Source of the DNA: Stenoxybacter acetivorans DSM 19021
GTDB lineage: Bacteria > Pseudomonadota > Gammaproteobacteria > Burkholderiales > Neisseriaceae
Reading direction: 5' to 3'
Assembly: GCF_000745895.1 (NCBI RefSeq)
Contig: NZ_JQKE01000015.1
Span: forward strand, 1 to 50,587
DNA length: 50,587 bases
Below are positions 28,585 through 37,468 of this stretch, one piece after another. A model generated the notes under the pieces. The model ran no database searches and was not told where the DNA came from. It worked only from the letters and a program-made list of their open reading frames with translations. Positions within the stretch are counted from its first letter, which is position 1. Each line of letters begins with the position of its first letter. The translations under genes and the position numbers were made by a program.

Positions 28585-30393
28585 TTAAGATTTTTCGTCG
28601 GCTGCTGCTTTTTGACGCAAACGTAAGCCCAATTCACGCAATTGCTTTTCGTCCACCTGATTGGGCGCGTCCACCAACAAATCTTGGGAACGCTGGGTTT
28701 TCGGGAAAGCAATCACATCGCGAATAGACTCCGCACCGGTCATTAAAGTAACCAAGCGGTCTAAACCAAACGCCAAACCACCGTGTGGCGGCGCACCGTA
28801 TTTAAGGTTATCCAGCAAGAAGCCGAATTTATTGCGCTGCTCATCAGGGCTGATTTTGAGAGCGGCAAATACTTTTTCCTGAATATCAGCGCGGTGAATA
28901 CGCACCGAACCGCCGCCGATTTCCCAACCGTTTAAAACCATATCATAGGCACGGGCAAGGCATTCGCCCGGATTGCTGTCCATTAAATCTTCATGGCCGA
29001 TTTTCGGTGAAGTAAAGGGGTGGTGCATCGCTGTCCAGCGATCTTCTTCTTCATCGTATTCAAACATGGGAAAATCCACTACCCACAAAGGTTTCCATTC
29101 GTCCACAAAAAAGCCGTTATTTTTACCGTGTTCATGCCCGATTTTTACTCGCAATGCACCAATGGCTTCATTAACCACTTTGGCTTTGTCTGCACCAAAG
29201 AAAATGATGTCGCCGTTTTGGGCGGCGGTTTTTTCGATGATGGTTTTTAAGGCAGCCTCAGACAAGAATTTAACAATGGGCGATTGCAAACCGCTGTTTT
29301 CACCGTTGCCGATGTTGCTCACATCATTTACTTTAATATACGCCAAGCCTTTTGCGCCGTAGATGCCGACAAATTCGGTATAAGCATCAATTTCTTTGCG
29401 CGATAGTTTTGCACCATTCGGAACACGCAAAGCAACCACGCGCCCGTTCGGCATGTCAGCCGCGGCACGGAAAACTTTGAATTCTTCCGTTTTCATCACC
29501 TCGGTTAATTCGGTAAATTGCAGATTCACCCGCAAATCGGGTTTGTCTGAACCATATAAAAACATGGCTTCTGCAAAAGTCATGCGCGGAAATGCTGCCA
29601 AATCAACATTGAGCGTGGTTTTAAACACCGATTTTGCCATGTTTTCGGTGATGTCCATGATTTCATCTTCATTTAAAAATGAAGTTTCCAAGTCGATTTG
29701 GGTGAATTCAGGCTGACGGTCTGCCCGTAAATCTTCATCACGGAAGCATTTGGTGATTTGGTAATAACGGTCAAATCCCGCCACCATCAACAGTTGTTTA
29801 AACAATTGCGGCGATTGCGGCAAAGCAAAAAATTCACCCGGGAAAACGCGGCTGGGAACAAGATAATCACGCGCACCTTCAGGTGTGGAGCGGGTGAGCA
29901 TCGGGGTTTCAATATCAATAAACCCTTGTTCGTCTAAATAGCGGCGCACCGCCATGGCAACGCGATAGCGCAAGCGCATATTGTTTTGCATCACAGGGCG
30001 GCGCAAATCAATGACACGGTTGGTCAGGCGCACGTTTTCAGACAGATTTTCATCATCAATTTGAAACGGTGGTGTTGCCGCAATATTCAGTATTTCAATC
30101 TCTTTTGCCAAAATTTCAATACCGCCGGAAATCATTTTGTCGTTTTGAGTGCCTTCGGGGCGGCGGCGAACGCGTCCGGTGATGCTCAATACATATTCAT
30201 TGCGCGAAGAATCCGCACGCGCAAAGGCTTCGGGGGTGTCGGGGTCGATAACGACTTGGACAATGCCTTCACGGTCGCGCAGGTCAATAAAAATCACCCC
30301 GCCGTGGTCGCGCCGGCGGTGTACCCAGCCTTTAACGGTAACGCTTTGGTCTAAATAGTGTTCGTTGATTAAACCGCAGTAATTGGTGCGCAT
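28585..30393 (-). CDS. aspS: Aspartyl-tRNA synthetase
   Basis: Class IIb synthetase charging tRNA-Asp. The 602-residue length is that of the bacterial type with a GAD insertion domain. Visible segments are the OB-fold start [31 protein letters not shown], motif 2 [20 protein letters not shown], and motif 3 [14 protein letters not shown], plus [17 protein letters not shown]. Bacteria using GatCAB may have a version that also charges tRNA-Asn; I cannot decide that here. It is alone, with a hom gene 69 bp downstream and, upstream, a short region carrying a tandem repeat. Confidence 0.97.
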   Translation of the reverse strand: MRTNYCGLINEHYLDQSVTVKGWVHRRRDHGGVIFIDLRDREGIVQVVIDPDTPEAFARADSSRNEYVLSITGRVRRRPEGTQNDKMISGGIEILAKEIEILNIAATPPFQIDDENLSENVRLTNRVIDLRRPVMQNNMRLRYRVAMAVRRYLDEQGFIDIETPMLTRSTPEGARDYLVPSRVFPGEFFALPQSPQLFKQLLMVAGFDRYYQITKCFRDEDLRADRQPEFTQIDLETSFLNEDEIMDITENMAKSVFKTTLNVDLAAFPRMTFAEAMFLYGSDKPDLRVNLQFTELTEVMKTEEFKVFRAAADMPNGRVVALRVPNGAKLSRKEIDAYTEFVGIYGAKGLAYIKVNDVSNIGNGENSGLQSPIVKFLSEAALKTIIEKTAAQNGDIIFFGADKAKVVNEAIGALRVKIGHEHGKNNGFFVDEWKPLWVVDFPMFEYDEEEDRWTAMHHPFTSPKIGHEDLMDSNPGECLARAYDMVLNGWEIGGGSVRIHRADIQEKVFAALKISPDEQRNKFGFLLDNLKYGAPPHGGLAFGLDRLVTLMTGAESIRDVIAFPKTQRSQDLLVDAPNQVDEKQLRELGLRLRQKAAADEKS

Positions 30394-30429
30394 GATGCTG
30401 CCTTCTTAAAATAGTGAAAAATCAATCAG

Positions 30430-30473
30430 TTAATTATAATGATGTGTGTATTTAATTATAATGATGTGTGTAT
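30430..30473. repeat. Two tandem copies of a 22-bp repeat, each with TATAAT
   Basis: Positions 30430-30451 and 30452-30473 read the same 22-base unit TTAATTATAATGATGTGTGTAT exactly. Each copy contains ATTATAAT, which supplies a -10-like TATAAT on both strands. The array lies between the aspS start (37 bp away) and dciA (130 bp away), so a role in one of their promoters is plausible. Confidence 0.85.
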
Positions 30474-30604
30474 TTAATAAAATCCTAACATTTTAACGCA
30501 ACGGCGGTTTCTTTTAAACTGAAGTTTCACCATTAGGTGCAGAACAAATTATTGTAGAATAAGGCGGCTGCCTGAAAAATAAGGCATACAGTGAAACTTA
30601 AATC

Positions 30605-31021
30605 ATGAATTTCAATCAAATCAGCCGCCAATCGCCGATATTGGATAATTTATTTCGTCAAAGTCAATACTGGCGGCAATTAACCCAAAAATTGCAAGCA
30701 CAGCTGCCAAGTAATTTATACCCTTATTTTCAGGTAGCCTGTATCCGAGAGGGCTGTTTGGTGGTGTTGTCCCGCAACAATATGGCGGCATCACGCTTGC
30801 GTATGTTGCTGCCCGCATTATTGCCATTGATACAAACATGGGACGAATCCATCCAATCAATACAAGTGAAAATTCAATTGCAGCCTGAAACAAAGGCGGC
30901 TCAAAAGAAACTTAAACTCAATCAGTCTGTTCAAAATTCTTTCACCGAAACCGCTGCTCGGTTGGCACATCACCCTGAATTGGCAGAAGCACTGCGGCAT
31001 TTGGGCAAAAAAGACCTTTAA
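30605..31021 (+). CDS. dciA: DciA-like (DUF721) protein, replicative helicase loader
   Basis: DUF721 proteins of the DciA type load or activate the DnaB helicase in bacteria that lack DnaC or DnaI. The 138-residue protein shows the family core: WRQLTQKLQAQLPSNLYPYFQVACIREGCLVVLSRNNMAASRLRMLLPALLPLI, with the strand-turn that resembles the KH-like fold. The remaining C-terminal part is short and helical. Identity rests on the family pattern; I am less sure that it is the working helicase loader. ATG 30605 is the first clear start; a DUS lies just upstream at 30567-30577. Confidence 0.75.
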   Translation: MNFNQISRQSPILDNLFRQSQYWRQLTQKLQAQLPSNLYPYFQVACIREGCLVVLSRNNMAASRLRMLLPALLPLIQTWDESIQSIQVKIQLQPETKAAQKKLKLNQSVQNSFTETAARLAHHPELAEALRHLGKKDL

Positions 31022-31068
31022 TCGTCAGTGGTTTGATTATTTTATCAGTATTTTTCAAAAAATAATGG

Positions 31069-31098
31069 TTCATAAAAAATATTAATGTGTGCTATCAT
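31069..31098 (+). promoter_or_regulatory. Probable sigma-70 promoter of the TonB receptor gene
   Basis: TTCATA (31069-31074) and TATCAT (31093-31098) are separated by 18 bp. The transcription start would fall at about 31105, within the Fur-box palindrome, and leave an untranslated leader of about 78 bases. Confidence 0.4.
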
Positions 31099-31104
31099 TT
31101 TAAA

Positions 31105-31123
31105 AATGATACTAATTATCATT
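31105..31123. promoter_or_regulatory. Fur box upstream of the TonB receptor gene
   Basis: AATGATA (31105-31111) and TATCATT (31117-31123) form an inverted repeat around CTAAT. This is close to the Fur consensus GATAATGATAATCATTATC. The box sits where it would block the predicted promoter when iron is plentiful, in keeping with an iron-siderophore receptor gene downstream. Confidence 0.75.
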
Positions 31124-31182
31124 ACGATAAAATTTATTGATTTAACCGTTTTAATTTAAAAATTTATGGAAAGACAGTTGAA

Positions 31183-33366
31183 ATGAATAACAAAACCGAT
31201 AACACACAACATTTTCGTTTAAGCCTTTTATCACTGGTTCTATTCAGCGGTTTTGCGTATGCGGATAATAATCACGACAGCACGGAATTGAGTGATGTTT
31301 ATGTAACTGCGGAACGTCAATTGCAGCAGTCTTTAGGGGTATCGGAAATTACCAAAAGCGATTTGGAAAAACGTCCGGTGGTGAATGATATTGCCGAGAT
31401 TGTACGCACCATGCCCGGTGTAAACCTCACAGGGAACACCGCTTCGGGGCAGCGTGGTAACAATCGGCAGATTGATATTCGCGGCATGGGTCCCGAAAAC
31501 ACCTTAATTTTGATTGACGGCCGACCGGTAAATTCTCGCAACAGCGTGCGTTACAGTTGGCGCGGCGAACGCGATACCCGAGGCGACAGTAATTGGATTC
31601 CGGCAGAAGACATTGAATCAATTGAAGTGATTCGCGGACCGGCAGCCGCGCGGTATGGCTCGGGTGCAACGGGCGGCGTGGTGAATATTGTTACCAAAAA
31701 AGTGAGTAAAGAATTTCACGGCTCATTAAATTATTTCACCAATCAACCGATTCATAACGAAGAAGGAGCAACCCATCGTGTCGGTTTCAATTTGAGCGGT
31801 CCCATCATCAAAGACACACTGTCGTTCCGTCTTTATGGTAATTACAATAAAACCGATGCCGATTTGCCCGATATTAACAAAAGCACCCAAAAATCGCCCA
31901 CCAATATTGCCGCAGGCAAAGAAGGTGTTCGCAATAAAGATGTAGGTGCACATTTGGCGTGGCAGCTGACTCCTGAGCAGACACTTATCTTAGACAGCAG
32001 CTATAGCCGGCAAGGCAATATTTATACAGGAGACACGCAGGGCAACAATGGTTCTGATTTAACCCAACAGTTGGCAAACGACGGCAAAGAAACCAACCGC
32101 ATGTATCGTCAAAGTTATGCCCTAGTGCATGACGGTGTATGGGAATGGGGCGATACCAAAATCACTGCCCAATATGATCGCACGACCAACAGCAGGCTGC
32201 CTGAAGGTTTGGCGGGTGCCACCGAAGGACAAATCAACAAGGAACACTTTAAAGACAGCCTGCTTAAAAGCGGGCGCTTGGCGGCAGAAGCCAACATTCC
32301 ATTCACATGGGGCGTAGAACATGTTCTTACGGTTGGTTCGGAATATACCCGCGACAGCCTTGATGATCCGGCATCTATGGTGCAGGGTTTTATGCCGGGC
32401 GATGTGATTGAAGGCATGGACACGCAACGCTCAGGCAAAACCAAAGCACACAATTGGGCAATATTTGCAGAAGACAATATTTCCTTAACCCCGCGTACCC
32501 AATTGATTCCGGCATTGCGTTTTGATTACCACAGTACTTCCGGCGGTAATCTCAGTCCGGGGTTGAATATTTCACAGCAATTAAATGATTATTTCACCGT
32601 AAAAGGCGGCATTGCACGCGCCTATAAAGCCCCGAATTTGTATCAGGAAAACCCCAACTATTTATTGGTAACGCGCGGCAATGGTTGTCCGATAAGCATT
32701 GCAACAGGAAGCTGTTATTTACGCGGCAACAGCGATTTAAAACCCGAAACCAGTATTAATAAAGAAATCGGTGTTGAATTTGTCAAAGACGGCTATTTGG
32801 CATCATTGGCGTATTTCCACAACGACTACAAAAATAAAATCGTTGCCGGTGATGAAATTGAAGGGCAAACCAGCTTAGGTAACAATATTTTGCAATGGAG
32901 CAATGCCAAAAAAGCGGTGGTATCTGGTTTTGAAGGCAACGTTACCATTCCGTTTACAGACCGAATCAAATGGGTAAACAATTTTACCTATATGATTCAA
33001 TCCAAAAATAAAGATACCGGTAATCCTTTATCGGTTATTCCAAAATACACCATCAATTCCAGCTTGGCATGGCAAACCACCGATAAATTCGATACCTTGC
33101 TTACATTCACGCACTACGGCAGACAAAAACCGCGTCAATACGAAGAAAGCAGAATTGATAACGGCAGGTTGAGCAAGCAAGAATTGGGCAGCTATGGTAT
33201 TTGGAGTGTATCTGCGGGTTATCGTTTTAATAAAACCATTGATGCCCGCGTTGGCGTGAATAATATTTTTGACAAACGTCTTTACCGCCAAGCGGATAAT
33301 AGCAGCGCACAAACCTATAACGAAGCGGGACGTGCGATTTACGGCAATTTAAAAATATCTTTTTAA
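31183..33366 (+). CDS. TonB-dependent siderophore receptor, FepA/PfeA/IroN type
   Basis: Outer-membrane receptor that takes up ferric siderophore using TonB energy. The 727-residue product has a signal peptide ending near AYA (residue 27), a TonB-box-like SDVYVTA, and a plug domain with GNNRQIDIRGMGPENTLILIDGRPV and IEVIRGPAAARYGSGATGGVVNIVTKK. The ARYGSGA segment and the SVRYSWRGERDTRGDSNWIPAEDIESIE loop resemble catecholate (enterobactin/bacillibactin-like) receptors. The barrel ends in a terminal Phe (LKISF). It differs from the neisserial FetA in the plug loop, so I call it FepA-like by pattern. Fur control is indicated by the upstream box. The next gene encodes an exported esterase, and a siderophore ABC importer follows further on. 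Confidence 0.88.
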   Translation: MNNKTDNTQHFRLSLLSLVLFSGFAYADNNHDSTELSDVYVTAERQLQQSLGVSEITKSDLEKRPVVNDIAEIVRTMPGVNLTGNTASGQRGNNRQIDIRGMGPENTLILIDGRPVNSRNSVRYSWRGERDTRGDSNWIPAEDIESIEVIRGPAAARYGSGATGGVVNIVTKKVSKEFHGSLNYFTNQPIHNEEGATHRVGFNLSGPIIKDTLSFRLYGNYNKTDADLPDINKSTQKSPTNIAAGKEGVRNKDVGAHLAWQLTPEQTLILDSSYSRQGNIYTGDTQGNNGSDLTQQLANDGKETNRMYRQSYALVHDGVWEWGDTKITAQYDRTTNSRLPEGLAGATEGQINKEHFKDSLLKSGRLAAEANIPFTWGVEHVLTVGSEYTRDSLDDPASMVQGFMPGDVIEGMDTQRSGKTKAHNWAIFAEDNISLTPRTQLIPALRFDYHSTSGGNLSPGLNISQQLNDYFTVKGGIARAYKAPNLYQENPNYLLVTRGNGCPISIATGSCYLRGNSDLKPETSINKEIGVEFVKDGYLASLAYFHNDYKNKIVAGDEIEGQTSLGNNILQWSNAKKAVVSGFEGNVTIPFTDRIKWVNNFTYMIQSKNKDTGNPLSVIPKYTINSSLAWQTTDKFDTLLTFTHYGRQKPRQYEESRIDNGRLSKQELGSYGIWSVSAGYRFNKTIDARVGVNNIFDKRLYRQADNSSAQTYNEAGRAIYGNLKISF

Positions 33367-33380
33367 TTAATTTAAAAAAC

Positions 33381-33420
33381 GGCTGCCTGAAAAGTAAACC
33401 AAAATGTTTTTCAGGCAGCC
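33381..33420. terminator. Head-to-head DUS hairpin after the TonB receptor gene
   Basis: GGCTGCCTGA (33381-33390) and TCAGGCAGCC (33411-33420) pair, and flanking AAAA/TTTT extend the stem around a loop of about 14 bases. It lies 15 bp after the receptor stop. The esterase gene starts about 10 bp further on, so this hairpin probably attenuates rather than fully ends transcription. Confidence 0.5.
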
Positions 33421-33430
33421 TATAACTATT

Positions 33431-34348
33431 ATGCGTCTATTTTTATTCAGTATTTACCTGCTGCTGGTTTCTGCCATAGCACAGCCGCAGCCCAAAATAA
33501 ACCAACAAGCGGATTTCAGCATATTGAATAACCGCGAAACAGCCTATCGTTTTCAAACCCTGTATTTTGATTCGGCAGACGGCAAACGGCATTACCGCGT
33601 GTATGTCGGTATTCCGAAAACCACACCGCCGCCGAGCGGTTTCCCTGTCTTGTACGCTTTGGACGGCAATGCTGTTCTGGCTGAATTAACTACACCGCGC
33701 TTGAAGGCATTGGCAGCGGGTAAAAAACCGATACTGGTATTGATTGGCTACAACACGGAATTACGCTTGAACAGCGCAGCACGTGCTTATGATTACACAC
33801 CTCCTGATGAAAACGGTATGGAATATGCCGATGCCATTCAACCCAACCGCCGAAACGGTGGTGCGGCGGCATTTTTAACTTTGCTGCGCATGCAAATTCA
33901 ACCATCAGTGGTGAAGCTGGCAAATATCAATTTGCATGAACAAACTTTGTGGGGGCATTCTTATGGCGGCTTGTTTGTGCTTTACACTTTGCTAAACAAA
34001 CCCATGATGTTTCAGCATTATGTTGCCGCCGATCCATCGCTGTGGGTGAGAAAGGGTTTGATGCTGAAGCAATGGCAAAACGGGCAATATCCGATATTGG
34101 CCGACCAAACCACGCTGGTTTTACTCAAAAGCGGGCGAGCAAATGCTCCTGCGGTAAACACTGCTGCCCAAGCCTTGTACCAAGCAGTTAAAGCCGTTCC
34201 TGAAAACAGCACAGAACAATTGGCAAATAAATGGGCAAATACTCCTCATTTACAAGTGCATTATCAGGTTTATCCGAACCAAAATCACGGCAGTTTGTTC
34301 GCTTACGCTTTTGAGGCCGCTTTAAACCGTTTTACGGCAAAACATTAA
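33431..34348 (+). CDS. Exported IroE-like alpha/beta-hydrolase (siderophore esterase candidate)
   Basis: The 305-residue product opens MRLFLFSIYLLLVSAIAQPQ, a signal peptide, so it should act in the periplasm. It is an esterase D/IroE-type hydrolase (COG2819): VYVGIPKT, FPVLYALDGNAVL, PILVLIGYNTE, the nucleophile elbow GHSYGGLF (about residue 181), ADPSLW, and NQNHGSLFAYAFEAA with the likely catalytic His. IroE linearises or cleaves cyclic triscatecholate siderophores, and the adjacent FepA-like receptor makes that activity likely here. ATG 33431 is chosen over ATG 33404, which lies inside the preceding DUS-like sequence. The region 35 bp upstream is the DUS hairpin that may reduce readthrough. 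Confidence 0.8.
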   Translation: MRLFLFSIYLLLVSAIAQPQPKINQQADFSILNNRETAYRFQTLYFDSADGKRHYRVYVGIPKTTPPPSGFPVLYALDGNAVLAELTTPRLKALAAGKKPILVLIGYNTELRLNSAARAYDYTPPDENGMEYADAIQPNRRNGGAAAFLTLLRMQIQPSVVKLANINLHEQTLWGHSYGGLFVLYTLLNKPMMFQHYVAADPSLWVRKGLMLKQWQNGQYPILADQTTLVLLKSGRANAPAVNTAAQALYQAVKAVPENSTEQLANKWANTPHLQVHYQVYPNQNHGSLFAYAFEAALNRFTAKH

Positions 34349-34487
34349 CGAATCGGCTGCCTGAAAAGTAAAGCAATGGTTTTGTGATTATGCGGTGAGA
34401 TAATTCATTTTTCAGTTTGCTATACGACTGCTTTTCGGTGAAAAGTGTATGATTTGTATCGGATAAACAATTTTCAATAGATAAAAA

Positions 34488-35084
34488 ATGAATAATCTTC
34501 AAAATGAACGCCACCCATTGCCGCCATTTCTTCCAAACGGTGCGAAGTTATTGATGCTGGGCAGCTTTCCGCCGCCCAAAAAGCGTTGGTCAATGGAATT
34601 TTACTATCCCAACCTTAACAACGATATGTGGCGGATTATGGGTTTGATTTTTTACGGCGACAAAAATCATTTTGTTGAAACCGCTGCAAAAACCTTTCAC
34701 AAAGCACAAATTGTGGATTTTTTAACGGAACGCGGTATTGCACTCTACGATACTGCTGTCGTTATCCGCCGCTTGAAAGACAACGCTGCCGACAATTTTC
34801 TCGAAGTGGTGGAGCCCGCCGATATTTGTGGATTATTGCGGCAAATACCCGATTGCCGCGCCGTTGCCGTTACGGGGCAAAAAGCAATGGACACCTTACG
34901 CGATCAATTGCCTGTTGCCGAACCGAAAGTATCCGGCAGTGCCGTATTTGTGTTTGAAAATCACCCGATGAGGCTCTATCGCATGCCGTCATCATCGCGT
35001 GCCTACCCGTTGAAATTGGAACAAAAAGCCGTTGTCTATGAAAAAATGATGAGAGAGATTGGCATTAAAGGCGTTTTAAAATAA
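34488..35084 (+). CDS. Uracil-DNA glycosylase superfamily protein
   Basis: The 198-residue protein belongs to the uracil-DNA glycosylase superfamily, probably the family that acts on deoxyinosine or mismatched uracil in DNA. Visible motifs are LLMLGSFPPPKKRW near residue 21-34 (phosphate-binding/active-site loop) and FYYPNLNNDMWRIMGL, with the later NHPMRLYRMPSSSRAYPLKLE as the second active-site loop. The usual catalytic Asp/Asn must be checked by alignment. It is placed inside the iron-uptake region between the esterase and the permeases, and its product is a cytosolic repair enzyme with no obvious link to iron. It has its own start with AT-rich upstream sequence. Confidence 0.72.
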   Translation: MNNLQNERHPLPPFLPNGAKLLMLGSFPPPKKRWSMEFYYPNLNNDMWRIMGLIFYGDKNHFVETAAKTFHKAQIVDFLTERGIALYDTAVVIRRLKDNAADNFLEVVEPADICGLLRQIPDCRAVAVTGQKAMDTLRDQLPVAEPKVSGSAVFVFENHPMRLYRMPSSSRAYPLKLEQKAVVYEKMMREIGIKGVLK

Positions 35085-35238
35085 TTTTTCAGCAAACTCT
35101 GCTTTTTTTATTATACGAAAAATCATCATCGGTTTTTTTATAGAAAGGTATTTGTGTTCCGAGAACCGCTTTGCAATGACAGCAATTTTATTAACGCTGT
35201 TAGAAAAATATTCATTGTATTTAAAGCCGTTTGTTTTA

Positions 35239-35288
35239 CTTTTCAGGCAGCCTTAAATCATTTTTCTGATGGACAGGCTGCCTGAAAG
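35239..35288. repeat. Inverted pair of DNA uptake sequences
   Basis: CTTTTCAGGCAGCCT (35239-35253) and AGGCTGCCTGAAAG (35275-35288) are reverse complements across a 21-base loop. The pair lies between the glycosylase gene and the permease gene. It has no T run in either direction, so terminator strength is uncertain. Confidence 0.6.
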
Positions 35289-35314
35289 CAAAGCCTCAAG
35301 AAAAAGCAACACTA

Positions 35315-35343
35315 TTGCATTTTTATAAATAAAACAACATAAA
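35315..35343 (+). promoter_or_regulatory. Possible promoter of the siderophore ABC permease genes
   Basis: TTGCAT (35315-35320) and CATAAA (35338-35343) are spaced 17 bp apart, 37 bp before the permease start. I see no clear Fur box here, so iron control of the importer is not shown by the sequence. Confidence 0.35.
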
Positions 35344-35379
35344 ATCAATGATTTTTAGGAATTTTAAGAATAACTGTTT

Positions 35380-36348
35380 ATGCGCATACCCATTCAGCTC
35401 AATATCATTAATCTGCTGTTGTTATTGTTTTTGATAACAACCAGCATTGTTGTCGGCGTGGCAGATTTTGATTGGAAAAACCTGTGGCAAAGCCCAAAAT
35501 CGCTTGAACTGCTGTTTATCAGCCGATTACCGCGCACAGCAGCGGTGATACTGACCGGTGCGGCTCTTGCGGTAGCAGGCATGGTGCTGCAAATTGTGAT
35601 GAAAAACCGTTTTATTGCCCCGGATATGGTGGGCGCAGGGCAGAGTGCAGCACTGGGTATTTTATTAATGAGTTTGTTTTTTCCCGCTGCCGCACCGTGG
35701 GCGAAAACCGGCGTTGCCGCGTTGGCGGCGTTGTTGGGTATGGGTTTATTTTTGCTGATGCTGCGCCGTTTACCGCTGCGCCAGCAGTTGCTGCTGCCTT
35801 TGGTGGGACTGGTTTACGGCAATATTATTGAATCAGCGGTTACTTTTATTGCCTACGAAACAGAAAGCGCACAAATGCTGGCTGTGTGGTTTGCGGGTGA
35901 TTTTTCAGCGGTGCTGGCGGGGCGTTATGAATGGCTGTGGCTTACCGGTGCACTGGCTTTACTGGCATATCTGCTGGCAGACCGTTTAACCATTGCCGGT
36001 TTGGGGCGCGACATCAGTATTGGTCTGGGCGTGAATTATACGCAGATGCTGTGGTTATCACTTATGGTGGTGGCTGTGATTACATCGGTGGTGGTGGTAA
36101 CGGTGGGGCAGATTCCGTTTATCGGCTTAGTGGTGCCGAATATTGTTACCCGCTTGGCGGGAGATCGATTGCGGCACAATTTACCGTCAGTAGCGTTAAT
36201 GGGCGCAAATTTATTGCTGTTGTGTGATGTGCTGGGGCGCGTATTAAACGCACCTTATGAAATTCCGGTATCGGTGTTGTTTGGTGTTTTGGGAACGGGT
36301 GCATTCTTGTATTTGCTGTTCAGAAAGGATGCCGCTCATGCTGCCTGA
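35380..36348 (+). CDS. Iron-siderophore ABC transporter, FecCD-type permease 1
   Basis: Inner-membrane permease of the FecCD/BtuC family, 322 residues. It has about nine hydrophobic segments, with early RLPRTAAVILTGAALAVAGMVLQIVMKN, the characteristic AG-P-LVGAGQSA region (FIAPDMVGAGQSAALGIL), and the coupling-helix region PFIGLVVPNIVTRLAGDRLRHNLP. From memory it resembles the VctD/CeuB group of ferric-catecholate permeases. Its stop codon lies inside the start region of permease 2, with 11 bases of overlap formed by part of a DUS. The usual neighbour, a periplasmic binding protein, is not found on either side. Confidence 0.9.
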   Translation: MRIPIQLNIINLLLLLFLITTSIVVGVADFDWKNLWQSPKSLELLFISRLPRTAAVILTGAALAVAGMVLQIVMKNRFIAPDMVGAGQSAALGILLMSLFFPAAAPWAKTGVAALAALLGMGLFLLMLRRLPLRQQLLLPLVGLVYGNIIESAVTFIAYETESAQMLAVWFAGDFSAVLAGRYEWLWLTGALALLAYLLADRLTIAGLGRDISIGLGVNYTQMLWLSLMVVAVITSVVVVTVGQIPFIGLVVPNIVTRLAGDRLRHNLPSVALMGANLLLLCDVLGRVLNAPYEIPVSVLFGVLGTGAFLYLLFRKDAAHAA

Positions 36349-37303
36349 AAAACGTTTAAGTGATGCTGCTTTTTTGGGTTTGCTCGGTGCTGCGTTGCTG
36401 ATTGCCACCATTTTGTTTTTTACCATAAACACGCGCGGCAATTGGGATTTTGTGCTGCCTTTGCGCGGCAAAAAATGGCTGTTGCTGCTCACGGTGGCTT
36501 ATGCGGTGGGTGTTTCCACTTTATTGTTTCAAACTTTAACCCACAATCCCATTCTCACGCCCAGTTTACTGGGATTTGACTCACTTTATGTGCTGCTGCA
36601 AACCGCGTTGGTGTTTGCATTGGGCAGTACCGGTTTTGTGATGCTGGGCGCAGTGGGACAATTTGCTTTGGCGGCACCGTTGATGATAACAGCGGCATTT
36701 GGATTATTCACCGTGCTTACACGGCAGGCACACGATGATTTGGCGCGTTTGGTATTGGTTGGCGTGATTTTTGGCGTGTTGTTTCGCAGCATAAATAGTT
36801 TATTGCAGCGATTAATTGACCCCAATCAGTTTGCCGTTGCCCAAACGGGTTATTTTGCACAATTCACCACGGTAAATACCACGCTGTTAATCATTGGTAT
36901 GTTGGTAATGAGTATGAGTTTTTTCGGTATTTGGCGTTTGTGCCGCCGTTTGGATATATTGATGCTCGGGCGTGAAACGGCTATTGGTTTAGGCGTGGAT
37001 TACCGCCGCGACAGCCGCATCATTTTATTGTGGGTGACGGTGTTGGTGTCAGTGGCTACGGCTTTGGTGGGGCCGGTGAGCTTTTTTGGCTTGTTGGTGT
37101 GCGCGATGGTAAACGCACTCAGCCCGCATATTCACCACCGCTTGCGTTTACCTGCCGCTGTATTAATTGCTGCCGTGATTTTGGTGCTGGGGCAAACCAT
37201 TTTTGAGCAAGTGCTGGGAATGAAAGCGGTATTGGGTGTCGTGATTGAATTTTTAGGCGGCTTGGTATTTTTGTGGCTGGTGTTGCGCCGCCGCAAGATT
37301 TAA
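36338..37303 (+). CDS. Iron-siderophore ABC transporter, FecCD-type permease 2
   Basis: The partner permease, 321 residues, resembling VctG/CeuC. It has repeated hydrophobic segments, ILTPSLLGFDSLYVLLQTALVF (the membrane-turn motif with FDSLY), LVGVIFGVLFRSINSLLQRLIDPN, and the coupling loop GPVSFFGLLVCAMVNALSPHIHHR. I use ATG 36338 (MLPEKRLSD), which sits in GGATGCCGCTC-ATG context; ATG 36329 is an alternative. The overlap with permease 1 is made of the bases ATGCTGCCTGAAAAA, which is the DUS core, so the same bases give the stop of one gene and the start of the next. The ATPase gene follows after a 165-bp gap that contains another DUS. Confidence 0.9.
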   Translation: MLPEKRLSDAAFLGLLGAALLIATILFFTINTRGNWDFVLPLRGKKWLLLLTVAYAVGVSTLLFQTLTHNPILTPSLLGFDSLYVLLQTALVFALGSTGFVMLGAVGQFALAAPLMITAAFGLFTVLTRQAHDDLARLVLVGVIFGVLFRSINSLLQRLIDPNQFAVAQTGYFAQFTTVNTTLLIIGMLVMSMSFFGIWRLCRRLDILMLGRETAIGLGVDYRRDSRIILLWVTVLVSVATALVGPVSFFGLLVCAMVNALSPHIHHRLRLPAAVLIAAVILVLGQTIFEQVLGMKAVLGVVIEFLGGLVFLWLVLRRRKI

Positions 37304-37468
37304 TTGATTTTGATTATTTAGTAAACAAAACAACATCAAAACGCCTGCTGTTTGAGCGTTGTTGAACGCATATTCCCGCTGAATTTTCTTGCATCATCAT
37401 GCTGTTATTTCATTGTTATTTGGCAGTAACAGGCTGCCTGAAAACAATTAACCGAAAAAATTGAAAAA

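Noticed and set aside
35085-35379. Fur box before the siderophore permease genes
   Set aside because: Only scattered AT-rich half matches were seen, none with the inverted-repeat form found at 31105.
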